64,000 nt of DNA from Lichenicoccus sp965277665 (lineage in GTDB: Bacteria > Pseudomonadota > Alphaproteobacteria > Acetobacterales > Acetobacteraceae): positions 558,001-622,000 of the forward strand of contig NZ_OZ255835.1 of NCBI RefSeq assembly GCF_965277665.1, given 5' to 3'. The notes beneath the pieces are model-generated. The model was given only the letters and a program-made list of their open reading frames with translations, searched no databases and had not been told where the DNA came from. Positions 50,433 through 57,262 of the stretch are shown here, one piece after another. Each line of letters begins with the position of its first letter. The first letter of the stretch is position 1. A program made the position numbers and the translations under genes.

Positions 50433-50609
50433 GCGGCTGTTTGCAAACGCCTGCTACTGGCGATCCGACGCGCCTTTCCTCCGCTCCGCTGCTCACGGCC
50501 CCGTCTTTCAAGTATGGGGAGGCCGCTGCGCTGCGGTGCTCGGAAAGTCACGCCGGGCGCGTCCCTGCGGGCCGCTCTCATCCAGCATCAGGCGTTTGCA
50601 AACAGCCTC
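50433..50609. repeat. Family A palindromic element, copy A5, inside a dehydrogenase gene
   Basis: This 177-bp element has perfect 19-bp inverted ends (GGCTGTTTGCAAACGCCTG at 50435-50453 and its complement at 50589-50607). The flanks are GTA and TGG. The interior matches A3 closely (TCCGCTCCGCTGCTCACGG, GGTGCTCGGAAAGTCACGCC, CTCATCCAGCATCAGG). It is the only copy that interrupts a gene instead of abutting a stop codon. Confidence 0.82.
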
Positions 50610-50642
50610 TGGGCACGCATTGCCTTGACCGATTGCCGTCGA

Positions 50643-50670
50643 GGATATACTCAGAGTGTTTCGTATATCC
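50643..50670. promoter_or_regulatory. Inverted-repeat operator/promoter of the VapBC-type module
   Basis: GGATATAC (50643-50650) and GTATATCC (50663-50670) are perfect eight-base arms with a 12-base spacer. TATACT (50646-50651), a good -10 hexamer, overlaps the left arm, and TTGACC (50625-50630) is a -35 match, though at a short 15-base spacing. An AbrB/VapB-type antitoxin usually represses its own promoter from just such a site. The arms end 12 bases before the antitoxin start. Confidence 0.6.
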
Positions 50671-50682
50671 AATGGGGCTCTA

Positions 50683-50913
50683 ATGCACGTCGCGAAGTGG
50701 GGCAACAGCCTGGCGGTTCGCCTTCCCGCCGCTGTCGTCGAGGCGCTGGAGTTGCGGGAAGGCGACGAGGTCGAGGTGCATGTCGCAGATGCCAGGCAGT
50801 TCGGCATCGCGCGCAAGCCTGGGCGCGAGGAGCTGCTGGAACGTCTTCGGGCGTTCCGCGGCCGGCTTCCCGCCGACTTCAGGTTCGACCGCGACGAGGC
50901 CAATGCCCGGTAG
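50683..50913 (+). CDS. vapB: AbrB/VapB-type antitoxin
   Basis: This 76-residue protein has an N-terminal swapped-hairpin DNA-binding domain (VAKWGNSLAVRLPAAVVEAL, LREGDEVEVHVAD) and a C-terminal toxin-binding tail (FRGRLPADFRFDRDEANAR). It is immediately followed by, and overlaps by 11 bases, the PIN toxin gene. No strong ribosome site is visible. G+C is lower around the promoter than in the flanking genes. Confidence 0.82.
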   Translation: MHVAKWGNSLAVRLPAAVVEALELREGDEVEVHVADARQFGIARKPGREELLERLRAFRGRLPADFRFDRDEANAR

Positions 50914-51349
50914 CTTTTTCGACACCAACGTTCTTGTCTATCTCGCGTCGGGAGATGCCGAGAAGGCGGACGGGGCGGAGGCGGTCGTGGCCGCCGGCGG
51001 CGCGATCAGCGTCCAGGTCCTGAACGAGTTCACGAACGTCGCGCGTCGCAAGATGCGGATGTCTTGGTCCGAAACGAATGCCTTCCTGACGACACTGCGT
51101 GGTCTGCTGACTGTCCATCCGCTTACGGTGGAGATCCACGATAACGGGCTGGCGCTTGCCGAACGCCACGGCTTTTCCGTCTACGACGCGATGATCGTTG
51201 CCTCGGCCGTACACGCCGATTGCCACACCCTCTGGTCGGAGGACATGCAGCACGGTCTGTTCGTCCAGGATGGACTGCGGATCATCAACCCGTTCCGCAA
51301 TGACGACCAACCGATGCACCTGCATGAACCGCAGGCGCTCTTTGACTGA
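50903..51349 (+). CDS. vapC: PIN-domain ribonuclease toxin (VapC-type)
   Basis: This 148-residue protein has the four acidic positions of PIN nucleases: FFDTNVLVYLASG (Asp about 6), VLNEFTNVARRK (Glu about 42), VYDAMIVASAV (Asp about 95) and LWSEDMQHG (Asp about 115). It should cleave RNA when freed from the antitoxin. The ATG lies within the last codons of the antitoxin gene. The module sits directly behind the element that truncated the upstream dehydrogenase. Confidence 0.85.
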   Translation: MPGSFFDTNVLVYLASGDAEKADGAEAVVAAGGAISVQVLNEFTNVARRKMRMSWSETNAFLTTLRGLLTVHPLTVEIHDNGLALAERHGFSVYDAMIVASAVHADCHTLWSEDMQHGLFVQDGLRIINPFRNDDQPMHLHEPQALFD

Positions 51350-51362
51350 TTGCCGACCAAGC

Positions 51363-51436
51363 TGGCTGGGGGACCTGGATTCGAACCAGGGCTGACCGGG
51401 TCAGAGCCGGTAGTTCTACCGCTAAACTATCCCCCA
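51363..51436 (-). tRNA. tRNA-Gln (anticodon CTG)
   Basis: On the minus strand the acceptor stem TGGGGGA/TCCCCCA, D-arm (GTTTAGCGGTAGAAC), anticodon stem ACCGG/CCGGT with loop CTCTGAC, and T-arm CTGGTTCGAATCCAG form a complete cloverleaf with an encoded CCA end. The loop places CTG at the anticodon, reading CAG glutamine codons. It stands alone, 13 bases from the end of the toxin gene on the opposite strand. Confidence 0.95.
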
Positions 51437-51496
51437 AGCGGCCCGCGCGGCGTCGCCCCGCGCGGGGGGCGGCATCTAGCATCCGGGCCTGGTTCT

Positions 51497-51522
51497 GGCA
51501 ACTCCCGCCGGCTGGAGTTGCC
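51497..51522. repeat. Nine-base-arm hairpin between tRNA-Gln and repeat C3
   Basis: GGCAACTCC and GGAGTTGCC are perfect arms around CGCCGGCT. It lies upstream of the tRNA on the minus strand and downstream of nothing on the plus strand, so it is not an obvious terminator. The rest of 51437-51551 shows GC-rich inverted pieces (CCCGCGCGG, CCGCGCGGG) next to the tRNA 5' end. Confidence 0.4.
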
Positions 51523-51551
51523 ATCCATGATGCGCCCGGCGCCCTGGGGTG

Positions 51552-51656
51552 CTAGAGCATGATGCATGCATCATGCTCCGCTTGAGAGTGAAATAGAGCA
51601 GCTTTATGAGTTAGTTGGCATCGCGAAGCGATGCCAACTAACTCATGCTGCTCTAG
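51552..51656. repeat. Family C double-hairpin element, copy C3
   Basis: Bounded by CTAG on both sides, the 105-bp element is the reverse orientation of C1. A perfect 24-bp palindrome GAGCATGATGCATGCATCATGCTC (given as arms GAGCATGATGCA and its complement) lies at 51555-51578. The spacer CCGCTTGAGAGTGAAAT follows, then a long stem with outer arms AGAGCAGC/GCTGCTCT and 19-bp perfect inner arms around GAA (51606-51646). This copy does not touch a stop codon. It precedes rlmE. Confidence 0.78.
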
Positions 51657-51717
51657 GGCTCGCGGCACCAGCCGTCACGCGCACTCCGCGCTCCGGCCTG
51701 CGCACGGGAGCTGCTTG

Positions 51718-52464
51718 ATGAACCGCAAAGGCGGCAAGGGAGGCGGCGGCAACGGCGCCGCGATCGACGGCATCGGCGCCGCCCGCAGCAAGAGCGTCTC
51801 GCTGCGCACCGCGCGCGGCCGTACCACCGCCCAGCAGAAATGGCTGCAGCGGCAGCTCAACGACCCCTACGTGGTCGCCGCCCGCAAACAAGGTTTCCGG
51901 TCGCGCGCAGCCTTCAAGCTGATCGAACTCGATGACCGCTTCGCGCTGATCCGCCCGGGCCAGCGCATCGTCGATCTCGGCGCCGCTCCGGGCGGCTGGG
52001 CGCAGGTCGCCGTGCAGCGAGGTGCGCGCGAGGTGGTGGGGGTGGACCTGCTGCCGGTCGAGCCGGTGGCCGGGGCGACCATCATGCAGGGCGACTTCAA
52101 CGACCCCGGGCTGCCGGACCGGCTGCGTGCCCTGCTCGGAGGCCCGGCCGACCTGGTGCTGTCGGACATGGCGCCCAACACCACCGGCCACGCCGCGACC
52201 GACCACCTGCGCATCATCGCGCTCGCCGAGCTGGCGCTGGAGTTCGCGCTCCAGGTGCTGGCCGAGGGCGGCGGCTTCGTCGCCAAGGTGTTTCAGGGCG
52301 GCTCCGAGAAGCACATGCTGCTGCCGATGAAGCAGGCCTTCGCCCAGGTGCGCCACGCCAAGCCGCCGGCGAGCCGCAGGGAGTCCAGCGAGCTCTACGT
52401 GGTCGCCACCGGTTTTAGGCCGGAACGCGCCGAGGCGCTGCGGGCATTGCTCTCGCAGCGTTGA
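51718..52464 (+). CDS. rlmE: 23S rRNA (uridine-2'-O)-methyltransferase RlmE (FtsJ/RrmJ)
   Basis: This 248-residue enzyme methylates U2552 in the ribosomal A-loop using S-adenosylmethionine. Visible are a lysine- and glycine-rich N-terminal extension (MNRKGGKGGGGNG), the SAM motif VDLGAAPGGWAQVA and the catalytic K-D-K-E tetrad in AAFKLIELDD, LVLSDMAPNTTG, GFVAKVFQGG and SSELYVVA. GGGAG precedes the ATG. The N-terminal extension is longer than in E. coli but usual in alphaproteobacteria. Confidence 0.95.
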   Translation: MNRKGGKGGGGNGAAIDGIGAARSKSVSLRTARGRTTAQQKWLQRQLNDPYVVAARKQGFRSRAAFKLIELDDRFALIRPGQRIVDLGAAPGGWAQVAVQRGAREVVGVDLLPVEPVAGATIMQGDFNDPGLPDRLRALLGGPADLVLSDMAPNTTGHAATDHLRIIALAELALEFALQVLAEGGGFVAKVFQGGSEKHMLLPMKQAFAQVRHAKPPASRRESSELYVVATGFRPERAEALRALLSQR

Positions 52465-52506
52465 TACGAGATTGACCGGACGGCCCAGTACCCGCCTCAT
52501 GCGGGG

Positions 52507-55191
52507 ATGAGCGGATCACGTTCTCCCGACCACCGTCCGCGTGACGCCGAACGACGGCGACTGGATGAATACCGGCACGGCATGCGCAACTGGCGCCTGT
52601 GGGGGCCGTATCTGAGCGACCGGCAATGGGGTACGGTGCGCGAGGACTACAGCGACAGCGGCGATGCCTGGGGCTACCTGCCGCACGAGCAGGCGCGCTC
52701 GCGGGTCTATCGCTGGGGCGAGGACGGGCTCGCCGGCGTGTGCGACGACACCCAGCGCCTGTGCCTGTCGCTGGCACTCTGGAACGGCCGCGACCGCATG
52801 CTCAAGGAACGGCTGTTCGGGCTGACCGGACCGCAGGGCACCCATGGCGAGGACGTGAAGGAGCTGTACTGGCAGCTCGACGCGCTGCCCTCGCACACCT
52901 ACCTGCGTATGCTCTACAAATACCCGCAAGCACCCTTCCCGTATGAGCGGCTGGTCGAGGAGAGCCGGCGGCGGTCGCGCCACGAGGACGAGTTCGAGCT
53001 GATCGAGACCGGCATCTTCGACGAGAGCCGGTATTTCGACGTGGTCATCGAGTACGCCAAGGCCGACGAGGCCGACCTGCTGATGCGCGTCACCGCGACC
53101 AATCGCGGTCCGGATCCGGCGCGGCTGCATGTGCTGCCGCAGATGTTCTTTGCCAACCACTGGTCGTGGCGCGAGAACCATCCGAAGCCGACCATGCGCA
53201 GCTACGGGCGCTTCTGCATCGTCGCCGAGCACCGCATGCTCGGCCACTACACGTTCCATGTGGAGCCCGGCACCGAGGTGCTGTTCTGCGAGAACGAGAC
53301 CAATCCGACGGTGATCGGGCTGCCGAAGGGGGACGGCGTCTATAAGGACGGGTTCCACGAGTTCATCGTGAACGGCGACGAGCAGGCGATCCGCCGCGAG
53401 GGGCCTGCCACCAAATGTGCGGCGTGGCACCAGCGCGAACTGGCTCCCGGCGAAGCCTGGACGGTGCGTGTGCGGCTGGTGCGCGGCGAGCCGATCATCC
53501 CACCGTTCGCCGGCTTCGACAGCCTGGTCGAGACCCGGCGCGCCGAGGCGGACCGGTTCTACGCCTCGCTGCAGAAGGATATTCCCGATCCGGACGCGCG
53601 GCTGGTGCAGCGCCAGGCGCTATCCGGCATGATCTGGAACAAGCAGTTCTACAGCATGGACGTGTATCGCTGGCTGCGCGGCGATCCGACCCTGCCGGCG
53701 CCCCCGGAGAGCCGCCGGCGTGGCCGCAACCATGACTGGCGGCACCTGAACGCCGAGGACATCATCTCGATGCCGGACAAGTGGGAGTATCCCTGGTTCG
53801 CCGCCTGGGATCTCGCCTTCCACTGCCTGACGCTGTCGCTGATCGATCCGGATTTCGCCAAAGAGCAGCTGCTGCTGCTGGCGTCCGAGAGCTACATGCA
53901 TCCGAACGGCCAGATCCCGGCCTACGAGTGGAACTTCAGCGATAGCAATCCGCCGGTGCAGGCCTGGGCGGCCTGGCGGGTGTACCAGATAGAATGCGAG
54001 GCCAATGGCGGCCAGGGCGATCGCGGTTTCCTGGAGCAGATCTTCCACAAGCTGCTGCTGAACTTTGCCTGGTGGGTCAACCGCAAGGACAACCAGGGCC
54101 GCAACGTGTTCCAGGGCGGCTTCCTCGGGCTCGACAATATCGGCGTGTTCGACCGCTCGCGGCCGCTGCCGATGGGCGGCTTCCTCGACCAGACCGACGG
54201 CACCGCCTGGATGGCGATGTTCGCGCTCAACATGATGCGCATCGCGCTCGAACTGTCGCTCGAGGACAACGCCTTCGAGGCTATCGCTAGCAAGTTCTTC
54301 GAGCATTTCCTGTATATCGCCCAGGCTCTGAACGATATCGGCGAACGCGGCGTCGGGCTGTGGAGCGAGACCGACAAGTTCTTCCACGATGTGCTCAACC
54401 TGCCGGACGGGCGCATGCAGGAACTCAAGCTGCGGTCGATGGTAGGCCTCACCCCGCTGTTCGCGGTCGAGACGCTGGAGCCGGACCTGCTGCGCCGCCT
54501 GCCGCGCTTTTCGCGCCGGCTGCATCTGTTCCTCAGCCGTCGTCCGGACTTGGCCGGGCTGGTGGCGCGCTGGGACGAACCCGGCCTGGGCGAGCGCCGG
54601 CTGCTGTCGTTGCTGCGCGGCCACCGCATGAAGCGGCTGCTGCTGCGTTTGCTCGATCCCGAGGAGTTTCTGTCGGATTACGGCATCCGGTCGCTGTCGC
54701 GCTACCACGCCGACAACCCGTACGTGTTCGAGAGTGATGGGGCGCGCATCCATGTCGGCTACGAGCCGGGCGAGAGCCGCACCGAGATGTTCGGCGGCAA
54801 CTCGAACTGGCGTGGCCCGATCTGGTTTCCGGTCAATTTCCTGATCGTCGAGGCGCTCGACCGCTTCTACCACTATTACGGACGCGATTTCCTGGTGGAA
54901 TGTCCGACGTCGTCGGGGCGCTTCCGCACGCTGCGCGAGATCGCCGACGAGATCGCGCTCCGCCTGACCCGGCTGTTCCTCAAGGACGAGCAGGGACGCC
55001 GCCCCGCACTGGGCGAGGACGCGCTGCTGCAGGGCGATGCGAATTTCGCCGGCCTGGTGCTGTTCCACGAATATTTCCACGGCGACAGCGGCCGCGGCCT
55101 CGGCGCCTCGCACCAGACCGGCTGGACCGGACTGGTCGCCAACCTGCTGGCCCGCAAGGCCACCCAGAAGCGCCCGGCCAGCCGTGCCTGA
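52507..55191 (+). CDS. GH63/MGH1-like glucosidase
   Basis: This 894-residue cytoplasmic protein has an N-terminal beta-sandwich region (about residues 20-340; RNWRLWGPYLSDRQWGTVREDY) and an (alpha/alpha)6 barrel (about 380-880). Motifs typical of the GH63-type family are WEYPWFAAWDLAFH, GQIPAYEWNFSD, GGNSNWRGPIWFP and the near-terminal YFHGDSGRGLGASHQTGWTG, which carries catalytic acids. Relatives hydrolyse mannosylglycerate, glucosylglycerate or alpha-glucosides; the substrate here is uncertain. It follows rlmE by 42 bases and is followed closely by an Nramp-like gene. Confidence 0.85.
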   Translation: MSGSRSPDHRPRDAERRRLDEYRHGMRNWRLWGPYLSDRQWGTVREDYSDSGDAWGYLPHEQARSRVYRWGEDGLAGVCDDTQRLCLSLALWNGRDRMLKERLFGLTGPQGTHGEDVKELYWQLDALPSHTYLRMLYKYPQAPFPYERLVEESRRRSRHEDEFELIETGIFDESRYFDVVIEYAKADEADLLMRVTATNRGPDPARLHVLPQMFFANHWSWRENHPKPTMRSYGRFCIVAEHRMLGHYTFHVEPGTEVLFCENETNPTVIGLPKGDGVYKDGFHEFIVNGDEQAIRREGPATKCAAWHQRELAPGEAWTVRVRLVRGEPIIPPFAGFDSLVETRRAEADRFYASLQKDIPDPDARLVQRQALSGMIWNKQFYSMDVYRWLRGDPTLPAPPESRRRGRNHDWRHLNAEDIISMPDKWEYPWFAAWDLAFHCLTLSLIDPDFAKEQLLLLASESYMHPNGQIPAYEWNFSDSNPPVQAWAAWRVYQIECEANGGQGDRGFLEQIFHKLLLNFAWWVNRKDNQGRNVFQGGFLGLDNIGVFDRSRPLPMGGFLDQTDGTAWMAMFALNMMRIALELSLEDNAFEAIASKFFEHFLYIAQALNDIGERGVGLWSETDKFFHDVLNLPDGRMQELKLRSMVGLTPLFAVETLEPDLLRRLPRFSRRLHLFLSRRPDLAGLVARWDEPGLGERRLLSLLRGHRMKRLLLRLLDPEEFLSDYGIRSLSRYHADNPYVFESDGARIHVGYEPGESRTEMFGGNSNWRGPIWFPVNFLIVEALDRFYHYYGRDFLVECPTSSGRFRTLREIADEIALRLTRLFLKDEQGRRPALGEDALLQGDANFAGLVLFHEYFHGDSGRGLGASHQTGWTGLVANLLARKATQKRPASRA

Positions 55192-55243
55192 TCGTCCGTC
55201 GGCCGGATTGCCTGGAACGGCGCAGCCGCCGCCGCCGTCGAGC

Positions 55244-56473
55244 ATGATCCGCCGGCTCGGCCCGGGCCTGATCACCGGCGCCGCCGACGACGATCCGAGC
55301 GGGATTGCCACCTACAGCCAGGTCGGCGCGCAGTTCGGCTACGGCCTCGCCTGGACCATGCTGTTCAGCCTGCCATTCATGATCGTGATCCAGGAGATCA
55401 GCGGCCGCATCGGCTGCGTCACCGGGCGCGGCATCGCCGAGAACCTGCGCCGGCACTACCCGTCCTGGCTGGTGCGCGGCGTGGTGCTGCTGCTGCTGGT
55501 CGCCAACACCATCAATCTCGGGGCCGACCTGGGCGCGATGGGGGCGGCGCTGCGCCTGCTGCTTGGCGGCAGCTCCAGGCTCTACACCACCGGCTTCGGC
55601 ATCCTCTGCGTCGTCGCCGAGATCTTCATCAGCTATGCGGTGTATTCCGGCGTGCTCAAATGGCTGACCCTGTCGCTGTTCTCGTACGTGGCGGTGGTGT
55701 TCACCGTGCATGTGCCCTGGGGATCGGCGCTGGCCGCGACGCTGCTGCCGCACCTGAGCTTCGATGCCGCCAGCGCCACCGCCCTGGTGGCGGTGCTCGG
55801 CACGACGATCAGCCCCTACCTGTTCTTCTGGCAGGCGGCGCTGGAGGTCGAGGAACGCGGCCGCCGCAAGCTGCCGCCGCTCTGCGTCACCCCGCGCGCC
55901 GCACCGGCGCAGTTCTCCCGCATCCGCTTCGACACGGCCATCGGCATGAGCGTCTCGAACCTGGTCGCGCTGTTCATCATCTTCGCCACCGCGGCGACAC
56001 TGCACAAGAGCGGCATTACCGAAATCCAGACTTCGTCGCAGGCCGCCGAAGCGCTGCGGCCGATCGCCGGCGTTGCCACCTTTGCGGTGTTCGCGGCCGG
56101 CATCGTCGGCACCGGCCTGCTGGCGGTGCCGGTGCTGGCAGGCTCGAGCGCCTACGCGTTGTCGGAGGCGTTCCGGTGGCGCGAGGGACTGGATCGCCGG
56201 CTGCTGCAGGCCAAATCGTTCTATGCCACGATTGCCGTCTCCACGATGGTGGGTGTCGGCCTGAACTTCAGCACCCTGGATCCCGTGCGCGCGCTGTACT
56301 GGAGTGCGGTGGTCAACGGCGTGCTGTCGGCGCCGGTGATGGCGGTGATGATGCTGATCGGGGCGAACGGGCGGATCATGGGACGCCTGACCCTGTCGCG
56401 CCCGATGCTGGCCTTCGGCTGGATCGCGACCGTCGTCATGGCCGCCGCCAGCATCGGCTTCTTCGTGCTGTAG
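55244..56473 (+). CDS. Nramp-related divalent-metal transporter with altered binding motif
   Basis: This 409-residue protein has 11 predicted helices. Helix 1 reads GAADDDPSGIATYSQ, where canonical Nramp has DPGN; helix 6 reads TTISPYLFFWQ, where canonical proteins have the MPH metal-ligand motif. The Mn2+-ligating asparagine and methionine are therefore missing, as in non-canonical Nramp-related proteins, some of which carry Mg2+ or have unknown substrates. ATG 55244 is used; a GTG at 55184, overlapping the glucosidase stop, is possible and would add 20 proline-rich residues. Confidence 0.82.
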   Translation: MIRRLGPGLITGAADDDPSGIATYSQVGAQFGYGLAWTMLFSLPFMIVIQEISGRIGCVTGRGIAENLRRHYPSWLVRGVVLLLLVANTINLGADLGAMGAALRLLLGGSSRLYTTGFGILCVVAEIFISYAVYSGVLKWLTLSLFSYVAVVFTVHVPWGSALAATLLPHLSFDAASATALVAVLGTTISPYLFFWQAALEVEERGRRKLPPLCVTPRAAPAQFSRIRFDTAIGMSVSNLVALFIIFATAATLHKSGITEIQTSSQAAEALRPIAGVATFAVFAAGIVGTGLLAVPVLAGSSAYALSEAFRWREGLDRRLLQAKSFYATIAVSTMVGVGLNFSTLDPVRALYWSAVVNGVLSAPVMAVMMLIGANGRIMGRLTLSRPMLAFGWIATVVMAAASIGFFVL

Positions 56474-56536
56474 ATCGCGGGCGGCCGCGGCCCACATGAT
56501 CGGGCGGAGCGTCCACGCGGGGCGAGGAGACAGAGC

Positions 56537-57214
56537 ATGACCGACCAGACTGCCACCGGACCGGGCCTTACCCTCTATGCGTACTGGCGGACGTCCGCGA
56601 CCTACCGCGTGCGGGTGGCGCTGGCGCTGAAGGGGCTGACCGCGCAGGAGCGCCTGATCGACATCGACGCCGGCGAGCATCTCCGGCCGGAATTCCTCGC
56701 GATCAACCCGCAGGGCGCGCTGCCGGCGCTGGTGGTGCACGGGCATCCGCCGCTGACGCAATCGGTGGCGATCTTGGAATTCCTCGACGAGCTTTATCCG
56801 CAGCCGGCGCTGCTGCCGGATGACCCCTTTGGCCGCGCGCGGGTGCGTTCGCTTGCCGCCACCATGGCCAGCGACACCCACCCGTTGATCGTGCCGCGGG
56901 TCAGGAAGTATCTGAAGGAAGCAGCCGGCTTCGACGATGCGGCGTGGCGCGCCTGGCAGACCGCGTGGTTCACCCGCGGCCTCACCGACATCGAGGCACG
57001 GTTGCGCGATGATCCCGCGACCGGGACGTTCTGCCACGGCGGCACGCCGACGATGGCCGACATCTGTCTCGCCAGCGTCGAGGCGGTCGCACGCGTGTTC
57101 AAGATCAAGGTCGACGGCATCCCGACGGTGGATCGGATCGTGGCCGCGTGCAACGCGCTCGACGCCTTCAGCAATGCCGACCCGATGGTCCAAACCGGCG
57201 CGCCGCGCGCCTGA
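56537..57214 (+). CDS. maiA: Maleylacetoacetate isomerase (zeta-class GST)
   Basis: The 225-residue protein has an N-terminal thioredoxin-like domain (LYAYWRTSATYRVRVALALKG; INPQGALPALV; LTQSVAILEFLDELYP) and a C-terminal helical domain (about residues 90-215; GTPTMADICLASVEAVARVFK). In the zeta-class glutathione site the usual SSCxYRVR is TSATYRVR, so the conserved cysteine is alanine. The enzyme isomerises maleylacetoacetate or maleylpyruvate with glutathione. No other tyrosine or gentisate genes are nearby. GGCGAGGAGA lies upstream. Confidence 0.85.
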   Translation: MTDQTATGPGLTLYAYWRTSATYRVRVALALKGLTAQERLIDIDAGEHLRPEFLAINPQGALPALVVHGHPPLTQSVAILEFLDELYPQPALLPDDPFGRARVRSLAATMASDTHPLIVPRVRKYLKEAAGFDDAAWRAWQTAWFTRGLTDIEARLRDDPATGTFCHGGTPTMADICLASVEAVARVFKIKVDGIPTVDRIVAACNALDAFSNADPMVQTGAPRA

Positions 57215-57262
57215 CTTGTGACAGAACACGCGCCGCACGTCGCCTGAGCCGCCGCCCGGGCC

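Noticed and set aside
50433..51023. Continuation of the second dehydrogenase frame through repeat A5 and the antitoxin gene
   Set aside because: The extra 196 codons have no similarity to a dehydrogenase tail and read out of frame across a good antitoxin gene; I treat the frame as a broken gene, not a longer protein.
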